From: Floridanema aerugineum
GTDB taxonomy: Bacteria; Cyanobacteriota; Cyanobacteriia; Cyanobacteriales; Aerosakkonemataceae
Direction: 5' to 3'
Assembly (NCBI RefSeq): GCF_041929345.1
Contig: NZ_JBHFNQ010000206.1
Location: forward strand, 124,001-188,000
Length of the DNA: 64,000 bases
Shown here piece by piece: positions 44,401-53,500 of the stretch. Numbering within the stretch: position 1 is the first letter of the stretch; every line of letters begins with the position of its first letter. The notes beneath the pieces were generated by a model. That model did no database searches and was not told the origin of the DNA. It saw only the letters and a list, made by a program, of their open reading frames with translations. The position numbers and the translations under genes were made by a program.

Positions 44401-47135
44401 TTCCCCACATTGCCCGAACGCTTGAAGGACTTGCACAGGGTTGGGTTAGTTATCAACCGCAAGGGAATCCATCACCAAGGCTAATAGAAGCAACAGAAGG
44501 GGTTATTCGGCAATTAGGGACTCGGAAATTACATCGCTATTTCCCTTATTTCCGTCTTGGGAGTGATTCAAATTTACTTAAATTTGCTGAAAGGTACATT
44601 AATAGAACAGGTTTAGCACCAGCTGACGTACAGCAGCAGTTAATCCAATCGCAAGCTTGCATATCAAGTAGTAGCGGACTTGCACTCGATCCAGATCGAC
44701 TTTATCTCGTTTTGCCGCCCAACTCCATCAATGGCTCTCGCCCAGGATACCGTTGTCCGCAATGCAACGCTTTTTTTCTTCAACCTGCTGCTGGGGTTTG
44801 TCCAGAATGTAACAGCGATCGCCGTTCTGACAATCCGAATTTTACCACAATTCAACTGATACCAGGGCAGACAACTCCTGACTTTGATTACTATCTCTAT
44901 CTATCAGAACAATCGGGTCAGCCTTTCCGCCTGAATGCTGAAGAATTGACGGGTCAAACTGATAAAGGCGATCGTACTAAACGCCAGCGATGGTTCCAAG
45001 ATATCTTTATCCCAAATGAAATTGCTAGAGTCCAAGGTATCGATTTACTGAGTGTCACAACAACAATGGAAGCAGGGGTTGATATCGGTGCATTGCTAGC
45101 AGTAATGATGGCAAATATGCCACCCCGACGCTTCAATTATCAACAGCGAGTAGGTCGTGCAGGCAGACGTTCGGCAGGAGTTTCATTGGCCGTTACTTTC
45201 TGTCGCGGTAGAAGTCACGATGATTTTTACTTCCAACGTCCAGAGAGCATCACGGGCGATCCACCGCCATCACCTTATGTTGATATGAGAAGTCAAGAAA
45301 TTTTTCAGCGCGTCCTCATCAAGGAAGTTTTACGGCAAGCCTTTGTAGACACAGGCATCAGTGCATCATTAGGTGGAACTGATAACGTACACGGCGAATT
45401 CGGTGATGTTGAAAATTGGGGGAATTGCGAACCGTTAATTGCAGATTGGTTGAATGACCCAGCAAATGAACCAGCGATTTTATCAGTTTTGGATATTTTG
45501 CGGGAACAAACAACATTATCTAATGCCAACAATTCCGCAATATTGAGTTATCTCCGCAATACTCTGATACCCGACATTCAAAAGATTGTGAATGACCCCA
45601 CCTACACCCAAGATAAACTGAGCGAACGTTTGGCTAATGCGGGTTTATTGCCGATGTTTGGTTTTCCCACGCGGGTGCGGTTGCTTTATACGCGCTGGCC
45701 TTCACCAGGCCCTCAATGGCCCCCAGAAACAGGGATTGTAGACCGTAATCTGGATGTCGCTATCAGTCAATTTGCTCCTGGGTCACAAACTGTTAAAGAT
45801 AAAGCAGTTCATACAGCTTGTGGTGTAGTTGAATTGCGTCCTCAAGGTAACACAATTACTTCTCATCCAGGTTTGTTTCCGGCACTTCCAAATAGTAACC
45901 AATCTCTTGGACTTTGTAGTAACTGTCAAGCAGTTGTTTACCCCCACACAGTATTAAATCAACCATTACCTGGGGGTCAAGCCCCACCAACCGTTCAATG
46001 CCCAGTTTGCGCGGTCGATGCGATGCGTACTGTAGATGCCAGGGAACCCAAAGGATTCTTTACAGATTTACAGCCAGAAGATTTTGATGGACAGTTTGAA
46101 TGGCAACCACGATCGACTCGACCTTCTTTGAGTATCGGTGCAAATATTGGCACGCCTTCATCTATTCTCAATGTTTCTGTCTCTGCATTTAATGACAGCA
46201 TCGTTTCAGTTAATGATAATGGCGGTAACGGAGGATTTGATTTCCGACACGCAACTGTTTTTGGAAGACCAAGACCTGGTGCGTATGCTGTATCTCCAGA
46301 TGGTAATAGTCAAGTAGGTACATCTGGGGCAGCTTACCGAGTGGCGTTATTGTCTCGCCGAAAAACTGATATTTTGCTGGTAAATATCGAGCAATGGCCT
46401 AGTGGCGTATTTGCAGACCCCAGAACAGTTGAAGGTCGTGCCGCTTGGTATTCCTTTGCATTTTGGCTGCGGATAGCAGCAGCGGCTCACCTTGATGTGG
46501 ATGCACAGGAGTTGCAGGCAGGTTTTCGATCGCTAGAACAAAATGGAGCCATAATCGGTCAAGCTTTTTTGTGCGACCAACTGGAAAATGGAGCAGGATA
46601 CTGTCGCTTTTTGGCTCGGTCGAACGAGTTTCAACAACTAATAACTCAAACAGATCCAACAATTCCAAACAGCATTGCCAGTCGGTGGATAAATCCGCAC
46701 GGACATGGAAGTGAGTGCGACGCTTCCTGCAATATTTGTTTGCGCGACTATCAAAACCTTGCCTATCACGGGTTATTAGACTGGCGATTGGCTCTAGATA
46801 TGGCACGGTTAGTATCTAATTCTTCATCTGTAGTCGATCTCAACACTTCTTGGGGAAATTTCCAAAATCCTTGGCTAAACTTAGTCCAAAACCCAATTGC
46901 AGCCGCACTTAACCGCTTAGGCTATGGCTCCCCGGTGCGGTTTGGAACCCTCTCTGGTTACGTTCACCAAAATCAGCAGCGCCGGACTATCCGCATTTTG
47001 CGCCATCCTTTATGGAACGATGACCATCCAGAGTGGATGGCGGCGGTAGCAAATGCACAAACGCAGTATCCTAATTATCAGGTCGAGTCTGCCAACCCGT
47101 TTATGGTGCTGCGACGACCGGGGGATTGTCTGTAG
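41397..47135 (+). CDS. Giant SF2 helicase with DUF1998 domain (DruE-like)
   Basis: I place the start at GTG 41397, which follows GAGGAGG by 9 bases; an ATG at 41358 is in frame but has no such site. The 1912-residue product has Walker A TTGTGSGKTE (about 112-121), DELH (FLIIDELHAYRGTPGTE), a late VGRAGRRSAG motif VI, several Cys zinc clusters (CNPAC, CEVCGDVF, CPQCNAF, CPECN, CSNCQ, CPVC) and a C-terminal DUF1998 signature (CDASCNICLRDY). This layout fits DruE of Druantia or DrmA/DrmB-type defence helicases. Size and DUF1998 fusion favour DruE; the two upstream genes match none of the Druantia partners I know. Confidence 0.7.
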   Translation: MHDLVGAYQRLNRIYQLYIKSAFPLRYRALADERDILLRQPGILSQPPLIEPVPIYPSSGMNLSAAANQLPAEYQDLAQLGQMIFEPGIQLYQHQWESLREVVVNHRDIVVTTGTGSGKTECFLLPLLAQLARDSRPQNWPACPPPPTNHRWWDTNVNPNGDRVSQWDHASRPKALRALILYPLNALVEDQLRRLRKALEAASVHQWLNQTRGGNRITFGRYTGQTPVSGIQKDDSIRRLKNELRELEQQQQQINTIIQINPSLLQDMPDLPYYFPRLDGGEMWSRWDMQESPPDILISNYSMLNIMMMRSIENSIFDATRDWLAENPKNQFFLIIDELHAYRGTPGTEVAYILRLLYSRLGLTPNSPQLRILTTTASLEPNQQGRDFLRQFFGRDNFEFISGQQTPPTSGARFNLSAYQSVFAQFTQTVQADPFQPMQPPEPNSNQVRNAMSDLALQLGQPATSGLSAEQHLGEALATLGSATNNPQDIVVANALRDACQAVNGSIRATNVQDLDNQLFPGARGSNFVSDAMRGLLLAVGMSQRAGRSPQPVRGHLFFHNLQNLWACCNPACTDSAVNPQGRQSDPTPPTVGAIHATHSLTCSCGSRVLDLLVCEVCGDVFLGGYKTTRKIGNTNVDILTPDQPNLEGIPDLIVLNQSYGNYRVFWPLPNDIQAWSTQPQDLEWELDKIKRKWVRAKLNRTTGALIQNNAQPQPGEVPGWLYQVVGNSADSQRALPSKCARCDADYGRRDKFPTPLRFHRTGFQKACQVLASGLLREMPAPPTPTSRSSRKLVIFSDSRQDAAKLAAGMERDHYRDMARMLLIQSFQDYWNDLVAFLRISCGNNQVALARLQALNLNLHDAVIASQQPDDMVRRNRFRNANQALSNEARDWIDDLPSSNQQARDEWLGLLQRYPERIPLLNLRDKVQDALLTYGICPGGSSFEAKNYKVGQGSGLQRFPWFDCYNWNSNPIARVIPGSQTQRNHADLLEAFLTDELMYALFPHIARTLEGLAQGWVSYQPQGNPSPRLIEATEGVIRQLGTRKLHRYFPYFRLGSDSNLLKFAERYINRTGLAPADVQQQLIQSQACISSSSGLALDPDRLYLVLPPNSINGSRPGYRCPQCNAFFLQPAAGVCPECNSDRRSDNPNFTTIQLIPGQTTPDFDYYLYLSEQSGQPFRLNAEELTGQTDKGDRTKRQRWFQDIFIPNEIARVQGIDLLSVTTTMEAGVDIGALLAVMMANMPPRRFNYQQRVGRAGRRSAGVSLAVTFCRGRSHDDFYFQRPESITGDPPPSPYVDMRSQEIFQRVLIKEVLRQAFVDTGISASLGGTDNVHGEFGDVENWGNCEPLIADWLNDPANEPAILSVLDILREQTTLSNANNSAILSYLRNTLIPDIQKIVNDPTYTQDKLSERLANAGLLPMFGFPTRVRLLYTRWPSPGPQWPPETGIVDRNLDVAISQFAPGSQTVKDKAVHTACGVVELRPQGNTITSHPGLFPALPNSNQSLGLCSNCQAVVYPHTVLNQPLPGGQAPPTVQCPVCAVDAMRTVDAREPKGFFTDLQPEDFDGQFEWQPRSTRPSLSIGANIGTPSSILNVSVSAFNDSIVSVNDNGGNGGFDFRHATVFGRPRPGAYAVSPDGNSQVGTSGAAYRVALLSRRKTDILLVNIEQWPSGVFADPRTVEGRAAWYSFAFWLRIAAAAHLDVDAQELQAGFRSLEQNGAIIGQAFLCDQLENGAGYCRFLARSNEFQQLITQTDPTIPNSIASRWINPHGHGSECDASCNICLRDYQNLAYHGLLDWRLALDMARLVSNSSSVVDLNTSWGNFQNPWLNLVQNPIAAALNRLGYGSPVRFGTLSGYVHQNQQRRTIRILRHPLWNDDHPEWMAAVANAQTQYPNYQVESANPFMVLRRPGDCL

Positions 47136-47151
47136 ATTTTGATCTAAAAAA

Positions 47152-48267
47152 TCATTTTTGCCTATAGCGAGTGGCGCTTGGCGTTTGGCTGTTTCTAAAA
47201 AGCTCTTCCCAGTGTTCACCAGGTTTATGGAAAAAAGGTAATGTATTGTTGGGACAACTATAGTGATGACAGGTTAAAGCACCAGAGTCTCGATATCCAG
47301 CAGCACTCTTTCCAGAAGCACGCAGACAATATTTTTCTATAAAATCATCATATTCTGATTCAGATATTTGGTGGCTAGCGAGAATATCCATAATTTCTTG
47401 ACTTTTATAGCCAAGCATCGGTTCATAATAGATAGTTTCGCTGTTCTCAGGAGCAAATTCTATACTAGCTAAGTTAAATGATGTAGCCTGAACCACATAC
47501 ATAAAGATAAATAATGACTGTTGATATGCAGGATATTGTTCGAGTAACTTATTGATTTCCCGAATACATTTCGCCAGTTGATTACCAGAACCGTTAGTAT
47601 AGTCCATAAACACGAAAACAGAGGTTTCAGGTTGGTTTGAACTACCTTTAAAGTGTTCTTCCAAGGGTTTGAACTTTTTTGCGTTAGGAACGCTAGTTTT
47701 AGTAAGAGCCGACCTTTCATAAACGCTCCATAGAATGTCCTGACTTTCAATGGATGTATCTGGAGGTTCGGGTAATCTGGCGTAGTAAATAACTTTGTTA
47801 CGCAGCCATTTTTGCATTTCCGCTTCATCTTTGATAGTAGCTTTTGGGTCGGAACGAAATGCTTGTCGTAGGTTTTCCTGTTCAACAAGTAAATTAAGTA
47901 ATTTTATTTGTAAGCTGCGAGCGGCTGATTCAATATCGCTTTTCGAGAAAAACTGTAACTTACTCAGGAGTAAATAGGCGATATTTTGTTCTAGAATCGT
48001 TTCAAACTGATTCAGCCAATCGCGAATTTTTTTCGTGGATATAAGACTCGTCCAACTAGAAAACCTTTCACGGCAACCCTCAATTTCTATATCGTCAAAT
48101 AACAAAGAAGTTTCTACCTGTCTTTCTTCTGGCAAAATCGAAGAAAGAGGACGGCTATAAGGCTGAGTTATATCCGACAAAGATATCTGCAAAGAATGAA
48201 TATACTTTTTGATACGATCGCTTTTTGATTGAGAGGAGTGGTTGGCTTTTTTTCTATCATCTTCCAT
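47152..48267 (-). CDS. PRTase-like (PRTase-CE) protein
   Basis: The 371-residue product has a phosphoribosyltransferase-like core in its second half: a PRPP-loop-like strand and turn VFVFMDYTNGSGNQL (residues 217-231; usually DDxxxTGxT), and a closing part GYRDSGALTCHHYSCPNNTLPFF (324-346), split over that length, that is diagnostic of the PRTase-CE group. The PRPP loop has D-Y instead of D-D. PRTase-CE proteins were noted in predicted immune systems; the chemistry is not known. It is the last gene of the six-gene operon, 21 bp after the AAA gene. Confidence 0.6.
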   Translation of the reverse strand: MEDDRKKANHSSQSKSDRIKKYIHSLQISLSDITQPYSRPLSSILPEERQVETSLLFDDIEIEGCRERFSSWTSLISTKKIRDWLNQFETILEQNIAYLLLSKLQFFSKSDIESAARSLQIKLLNLLVEQENLRQAFRSDPKATIKDEAEMQKWLRNKVIYYARLPEPPDTSIESQDILWSVYERSALTKTSVPNAKKFKPLEEHFKGSSNQPETSVFVFMDYTNGSGNQLAKCIREINKLLEQYPAYQQSLFIFMYVVQATSFNLASIEFAPENSETIYYEPMLGYKSQEIMDILASHQISESEYDDFIEKYCLRASGKSAAGYRDSGALTCHHYSCPNNTLPFFHKPGEHWEELFRNSQTPSATRYRQK

Positions 48268-48288
48268 AGATAATCATTGAGTATGGTG

Positions 48289-49557
48289 TTAGCGAAAATC
48301 GAAAATACTTTTAAAGACCAGATTTTTTAGAGTATATTTAAAGGGTCTTTTTCCAAATACTTCCAAGAATGTGGTCAACTCTTGATTATTTCTAAGTTCT
48401 CGCCCTGCTTCATCTAAGCGATATTTAGCTTGAGATTCTGATAAGCCATGAAAATAGGAAATGGGACTAGAATCTTTTAAGGCTAAAAGGTCTTGAGTTG
48501 TCTTTCTCCAACCTCCACTATAAAACAATAATTTGAGGAAAGCCTCAGCTTGGTCAGAAACAGAAAAGCTTCTACATAACTCAGCAAAATATTTATTAGC
48601 CCTAGACAAATACTTATTACTAAAGATTCTTCTGGCTGTTTCTATTTTAATCAATTGCTCTGGTTCATGCTTTGCTTCAGCTTCAGACCAAATTAATTCA
48701 CAAACAGTTTCTATATATCTGGGAATTCCACCTGAAACAGTGGTAATGAAACCTATCACTTCTTCATCAAAAGGATATCCACGCTCTTTTACTCGGTTAG
48801 TTAAACTACTATTTTTTTTCTCTATATATTCTCGAACTTCGAGTGGTGATAAAGGCTCAATAATATGAAAATCAAACCGACCTTCTTGGAGTTGACCAGC
48901 TTCTTCAACAATTTTACTGTAGTATTCTCTTTGAGTAATACTGGCACATACTCCCCAGCCTGGTCTGACAAACATTTTTTCCGATAAACCGTGCAAGAAG
49001 CTCATAAAATCAGGAATATCAATTTTTAACTTGGAGAATAAAAACTCTATTTCATCAAAAATTAGTAAAATTTTCGTTTTATTAGTTTTGTTAAGAATTT
49101 CATAAATAGCTTCTATGATATCGACATAAGACCTTTCATCTAATATCTTTCTAGTATCTTCTTTATTAACCAGTCTTTCGTCGTTTAAGACACTCGATAT
49201 TTTAGCTAAAATAGCTCCTTGCAATCTTAACAAATCCTCTTCTGGATCGTTAGATGTTCTAAGAGGAAGTCGCTGAAATTGAATGGGAATACAGATTCCA
49301 TTGAGGGTTCGTACTTCTTTCGCAATAAGATTCAGGTGAGTTGTTTTTCCATAACCATAATCTCCTACAAAAAATAATCTAATTGAGCGATTGAATTTAA
49401 GTGACCTTTGCACCCCTTCTAGTACGGTTTTAATGGCTCTTGTATGAACAATATAAACTTGATTATTTTGATCGGCTACAGACGCAGCAGAGCCAGCACC
49501 AATATAGGGATTTTGAGCGGGTGATATGGGATTATTATTAATGTCTTTATAAGGCAT
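48289..49557 (-). CDS. P-loop ATPase (AAA/ORC-like) of the six-gene operon
   Basis: The 422-residue product has Walker A GDYGYGKTTHLN (residues 65-76) and Walker B ILLIFDEIEFLF (about 164-175), followed by a polar sensor (GVCASITQ) and a helical lid plus winged-helix region. It resembles ORC/Cdc6-type or DUF2791-type (BrxD-like) ATPases. The 1333-residue protein of the same operon has the same DYGYGKT. Adjacent genes are 2 bp upstream and 21 bp downstream. A role as switch or loader for the system is inferred from the family. Confidence 0.6.
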   Translation of the reverse strand: MPYKDINNNPISPAQNPYIGAGSAASVADQNNQVYIVHTRAIKTVLEGVQRSLKFNRSIRLFFVGDYGYGKTTHLNLIAKEVRTLNGICIPIQFQRLPLRTSNDPEEDLLRLQGAILAKISSVLNDERLVNKEDTRKILDERSYVDIIEAIYEILNKTNKTKILLIFDEIEFLFSKLKIDIPDFMSFLHGLSEKMFVRPGWGVCASITQREYYSKIVEEAGQLQEGRFDFHIIEPLSPLEVREYIEKKNSSLTNRVKERGYPFDEEVIGFITTVSGGIPRYIETVCELIWSEAEAKHEPEQLIKIETARRIFSNKYLSRANKYFAELCRSFSVSDQAEAFLKLLFYSGGWRKTTQDLLALKDSSPISYFHGLSESQAKYRLDEAGRELRNNQELTTFLEVFGKRPFKYTLKNLVFKSIFDFR

Positions 49558-49559
49558 AA

Positions 49560-50441
49560 TTAGCTTACCAATACTGGTTGTATAACTTTTAAAAATCCAT
49601 ATTTTATCCCAGATATTTCTACTAAATCAATTCCAATATTCTGAGCTAGCTGAGATTTTGTAGTGATTAATTCAACTCGGTGAGTAAGCCGCAATTGAGT
49701 TAAGTGCCGATTAAAGTTTTCTTCAGAATAATCCGAGCCTTGCGTGATAATTCGATCGCGAATCTGAGCAACTGGAATTAAACCCAGACTTTTCTGTGCC
49801 ACCTCTCCATAGTTTTTTACAATAAACTCTAAAAGATTCAAGTAATTATCAATTTGTATTTTGTCTCTATAAAATAGATCGAGATATCCCACTCCTGGAT
49901 TACCTACATAGCTATAACCACAGTGTTGTATTAATAATTCTTGAAGCTGAGATGGTTCGGGATTTTCAGATAATTGATGTTTTTCATAAAGTAGGTATCT
50001 ATCCTTGCTGTAGTCTTTAACTATTTGGGAATGCTGAGAACAAATTTGAGTTAATTTTTCATTGAAAACTTCAAGAGTATAAGACTTTTTAGCCAGAGTC
50101 TCTAAGAAGTTGATAACTTCTATTTTGGACTGAACAGGAATTGAAGCTCTGGTTTTGTCAGGCTTACTTTCTGAATATAATTGACCATCTGCTTTATAGA
50201 GATCGAGAACGTACAAACCAGTTAAATAGTTTTTTATAGTTGTAGCAGACATAGGCGTTCCTGCTGGTTTTCCTTTATGTGCCTTATGAGTAGCTAGCTT
50301 ACCCTCCAGCCAAGATAAAGCAGCCTTTAAGGTCTGACCGTTATTAGCTACAAGCGCCTCGACCAGTATCCTCATATCCTCTGGATACTCCTTGGGTAAA
50401 TAAAAATTTGGAATTATCTTGGACATAGAACCTTTACGCAT
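49560..50441 (-). CDS. Unknown 293-residue protein (winged-helix-like C-terminus)
   Basis: No family recognised. An in-frame ATG at 50426 (MSKIIPNFYLP) is the more likely start, since the first five codons are weakly supported. The protein is helical and has a C-terminal segment (VAQIRDRIITQGSDYSEENF with LRLTHRVELI) like a winged helix. It is separated from the upstream ATPase gene by 139 bp, the largest gap in the operon, with a small inverted repeat (ACCTT/AAGGT near 50510). It may bind DNA or connect the two ATPases. Confidence 0.5.
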   Translation of the reverse strand: MRKGSMSKIIPNFYLPKEYPEDMRILVEALVANNGQTLKAALSWLEGKLATHKAHKGKPAGTPMSATTIKNYLTGLYVLDLYKADGQLYSESKPDKTRASIPVQSKIEVINFLETLAKKSYTLEVFNEKLTQICSQHSQIVKDYSKDRYLLYEKHQLSENPEPSQLQELLIQHCGYSYVGNPGVGYLDLFYRDKIQIDNYLNLLEFIVKNYGEVAQKSLGLIPVAQIRDRIITQGSDYSEENFNRHLTQLRLTHRVELITTKSQLAQNIGIDLVEISGIKYGFLKVIQPVLVS

Positions 50442-50580
50442 ATAAGCAGAAGGTTTATTCTATTTTATCGCTAACAGTGCGTTATTCCTGTAGTTTCAAC
50501 AGATTTGTACCAACCTTCAAAGGTGCATTCCGGTCAACCAAAGCAACCTTGAGCCAACAGAGGCTTGCTTTTAGGAAATA

Positions 50581-53500
50581 TTAATCCCGTTGGCGAAGCG
50601 TAATCTCTAAGTATCCCTTTTTGTACAAAGCTTTTAAAATTTCCCATACATCCTTATTTGGTAAACTTTGATAAGCTTGGCTAATTGTAAGATCGCTTTC
50701 GACCGTGTTAATGATACTTAAAAGCTGTCTCTCTTCTTCTAAAAGATTTTCATTATTTCGAGCCTGAAGTTTTTTGGCTTCTTCACGAAGTTCCATACCT
50801 CTTTCAAAAATAGATTTGACTTCGTTAATCTGAAGTTCAAGGTTTTTAACTTCTATAATTGATTCGTTACACAAATTTATTTTTGATAATAACTGTGTTT
50901 TTAAATCGCTGAATTGATGCAAAAATTCAGTCAGATTTTGTTCACTATTTTGGGCAATAAAGTATAAATCTTGTTCTAGTTTCTCCCAATCTAAAATCTG
51001 ATTGTCACACTCCTGAAATAGCTTTTCCAAAAAGACTTTTCTTAGGGCTTCATAAGAACCCTCACGGTCTTCGTCATCATATTTGCATCGACTTATTAAA
51101 TAGCGGTCTGTCGAAATAAGTTGACTTAATAACGCTTGGTATTGATTCAGCAATTGCTGAAAATCCTCTCGACGCGATCGCCGTTCACCTTTAATCTGTT
51201 CCTCAATTTCAACCAAGGGTTTTTGCAGCAGTTCGTATTCTCTAAAACTTTTTACCCCATGCCGACTAAAATGTTCTACCACTCGGTCAACAAACTCATC
51301 ATTATAACGCACCAGACGTTCTGAATCATTACTCAGACTTTTTTGTAAATTCTCAGCACTTGTCAGAATAATTCGCCACTGTTCTAAACCAGATACTAAA
51401 TCTTGCAGTTCTCTTTTAATGCTTTCGTTAGTTTGTAAAAATAAGTTACACTCATTGAGTTGATGATCTAATGACAGGATGTTTGGTTCGTCTAAGACAA
51501 CTGAACTAGCTAAATCATTGCAATCTTTATCTAGCTGCAAAACTTGCTTTTCTAAAGTCTTTCGGTAGTCATTAAGACAATCTTCTAAACCACTCGTACT
51601 AAGAATGACTTGGCTAAGTTTAGAAGCTTTTAATTCTTCAGTGAAATCTTGTAATTTTCCTGTAGCTTCACTGAGTTCTTTTTGGATAATATAGCGTTTT
51701 TCGCGGTGGAATCCTTCAAGACGTTCGCTTAAGTTTTGAATTGTTCTTTGAACTGAATCAAGAATTACTTCATTATTGTGATTCGCGAACTCCTGTGAAG
51801 TTGCTACCCCACCAAAGTCTAGTCCTAAAGTTAATTGTATACCCTCAGTTGGATTAAAAACCTTCGGTGAACTTGCTACTAAAGAAAGAGTTGCTTCTGC
51901 TTCATTTACGTGGCGAACAACCTCCTGCAAAAGCTTTTCATCAAAAACTTTTAGTAGTGAAGAAACCTGCTCGCGAATTTCATTTAACTGACCCTTCAAG
52001 TCATTAGGGTCTAAGTCTGCCATACTAATACGAATAATACCGCTTTGTCGTTCGCATTCTACATAGCGACGACGTTGCAACCATTCAAGTGCTTCCTCAA
52101 ATTCTTCTTTAAGATAACCAAGTTTTTTGACCTCCTCCCAAATATCTAAATAATTTGATTCTTTTAAAATATCCTGCTCCTGTACAGTCTCAACTGACTC
52201 TTTCGATTTCAGTTTGTTTTGAATAATTGATTCTAGCGGATGAACAACAAACTGAACTTGAGAAATCTCTGTTTTCTTGCCAGCAACTTTGAACTCACTA
52301 ATTAAACCGTGCTGTTTAAAAATAGCCAAAACGCTAGGTAGACCAGAAGCCGAGGTTTCAAATAATTTTTCAAAGTCTTCCTTGGAGGCTTGATATAACT
52401 GGCGACCTCGACGAACAGACAAAGGAAGTTTTTCAAGCACTAACTTATACTTGAGAAGTGCTGGACGCAAATTAGTGTAGAAAGATTGATAGCTAGGAAA
52501 TAAAGTTTTACTCTTTTGATAAAACACAGATTCTATTAGTTTTGTTTCTGCGCCATTGACTCCCTCTAAACCGATAACTTCCCAAGTTTGCGGTGCAATC
52601 AATGGGAACAGGAGTTTCAGAGCTAAAGCGTGGCACTCCTGACGGTGATGTTCTAATCTATCTCTATCTGCTTTGCTAACCTCAGAGTTTTTTGAGAGCC
52701 AGTTTTGCATATAATCAGATAAATTCAGTAGCGTACAAGCCGAACACTGTTTGGCAACCATGACTTTACGGAGTAAACCGAAAGCTGTCGGATATTCGCT
52801 TTCAAAACTTCGGCCAAGCTGAAGGTGAAAGTCTACTTGACCTGTTCCTGCGATCGCAGTTAATCTTTGTGGAATATTAGCTGCATTCTGGTTATAACTT
52901 AAGTAAAAGCGCCAATCTAAGTGAGTTTCTTCTGGCGGAGCAAATCTCATTAAGCCAGAGTCTTCACTACCAACACTAATAACGATAGAACGGTTGGGAA
53001 ATTCTAAATTGTATCTCTCAGGAGAGCCGTTCAGAAAATTATAAAGTCCAAACCTATCCTGCTTCCATTCTCCCTTAGAGCGCCAAGTCCAATTAGCTTT
53101 TTGACCAGAACGAGAAACAGGAAAAAGTAAGGGAAGAATTTCCCTTTGAAAAACTCTTGTTGCTGTCTCTTCTTTTTGAGTATCATTCCACTCTCCAAAC
53201 CAGCTTCGACGAAATTGATTGAGAATTTTGTCAACGACTGTAGGAGGAGTTGTTTGAAGAAGAGCAACTAAAGCAAAGCTATGTTCAGTTGGTTGTACAA
53301 TGTGCGAACCGTAAAAATTGTCGTCGTCTGCCAGCTTTTTTAAACTCTTTAATAATCTAAATTTATCGGCTATGCTTGCAGTCACCCCTGATGGAAAACT
53401 AGCAAGAAGCCGAATTACTTCTCGTCCTTTGGGATGTTTTTGAGAGGAAATCAGTGGCTCGACTTTGTTAATAGCATCAATAATTTTGTGCTGTTGTGTC

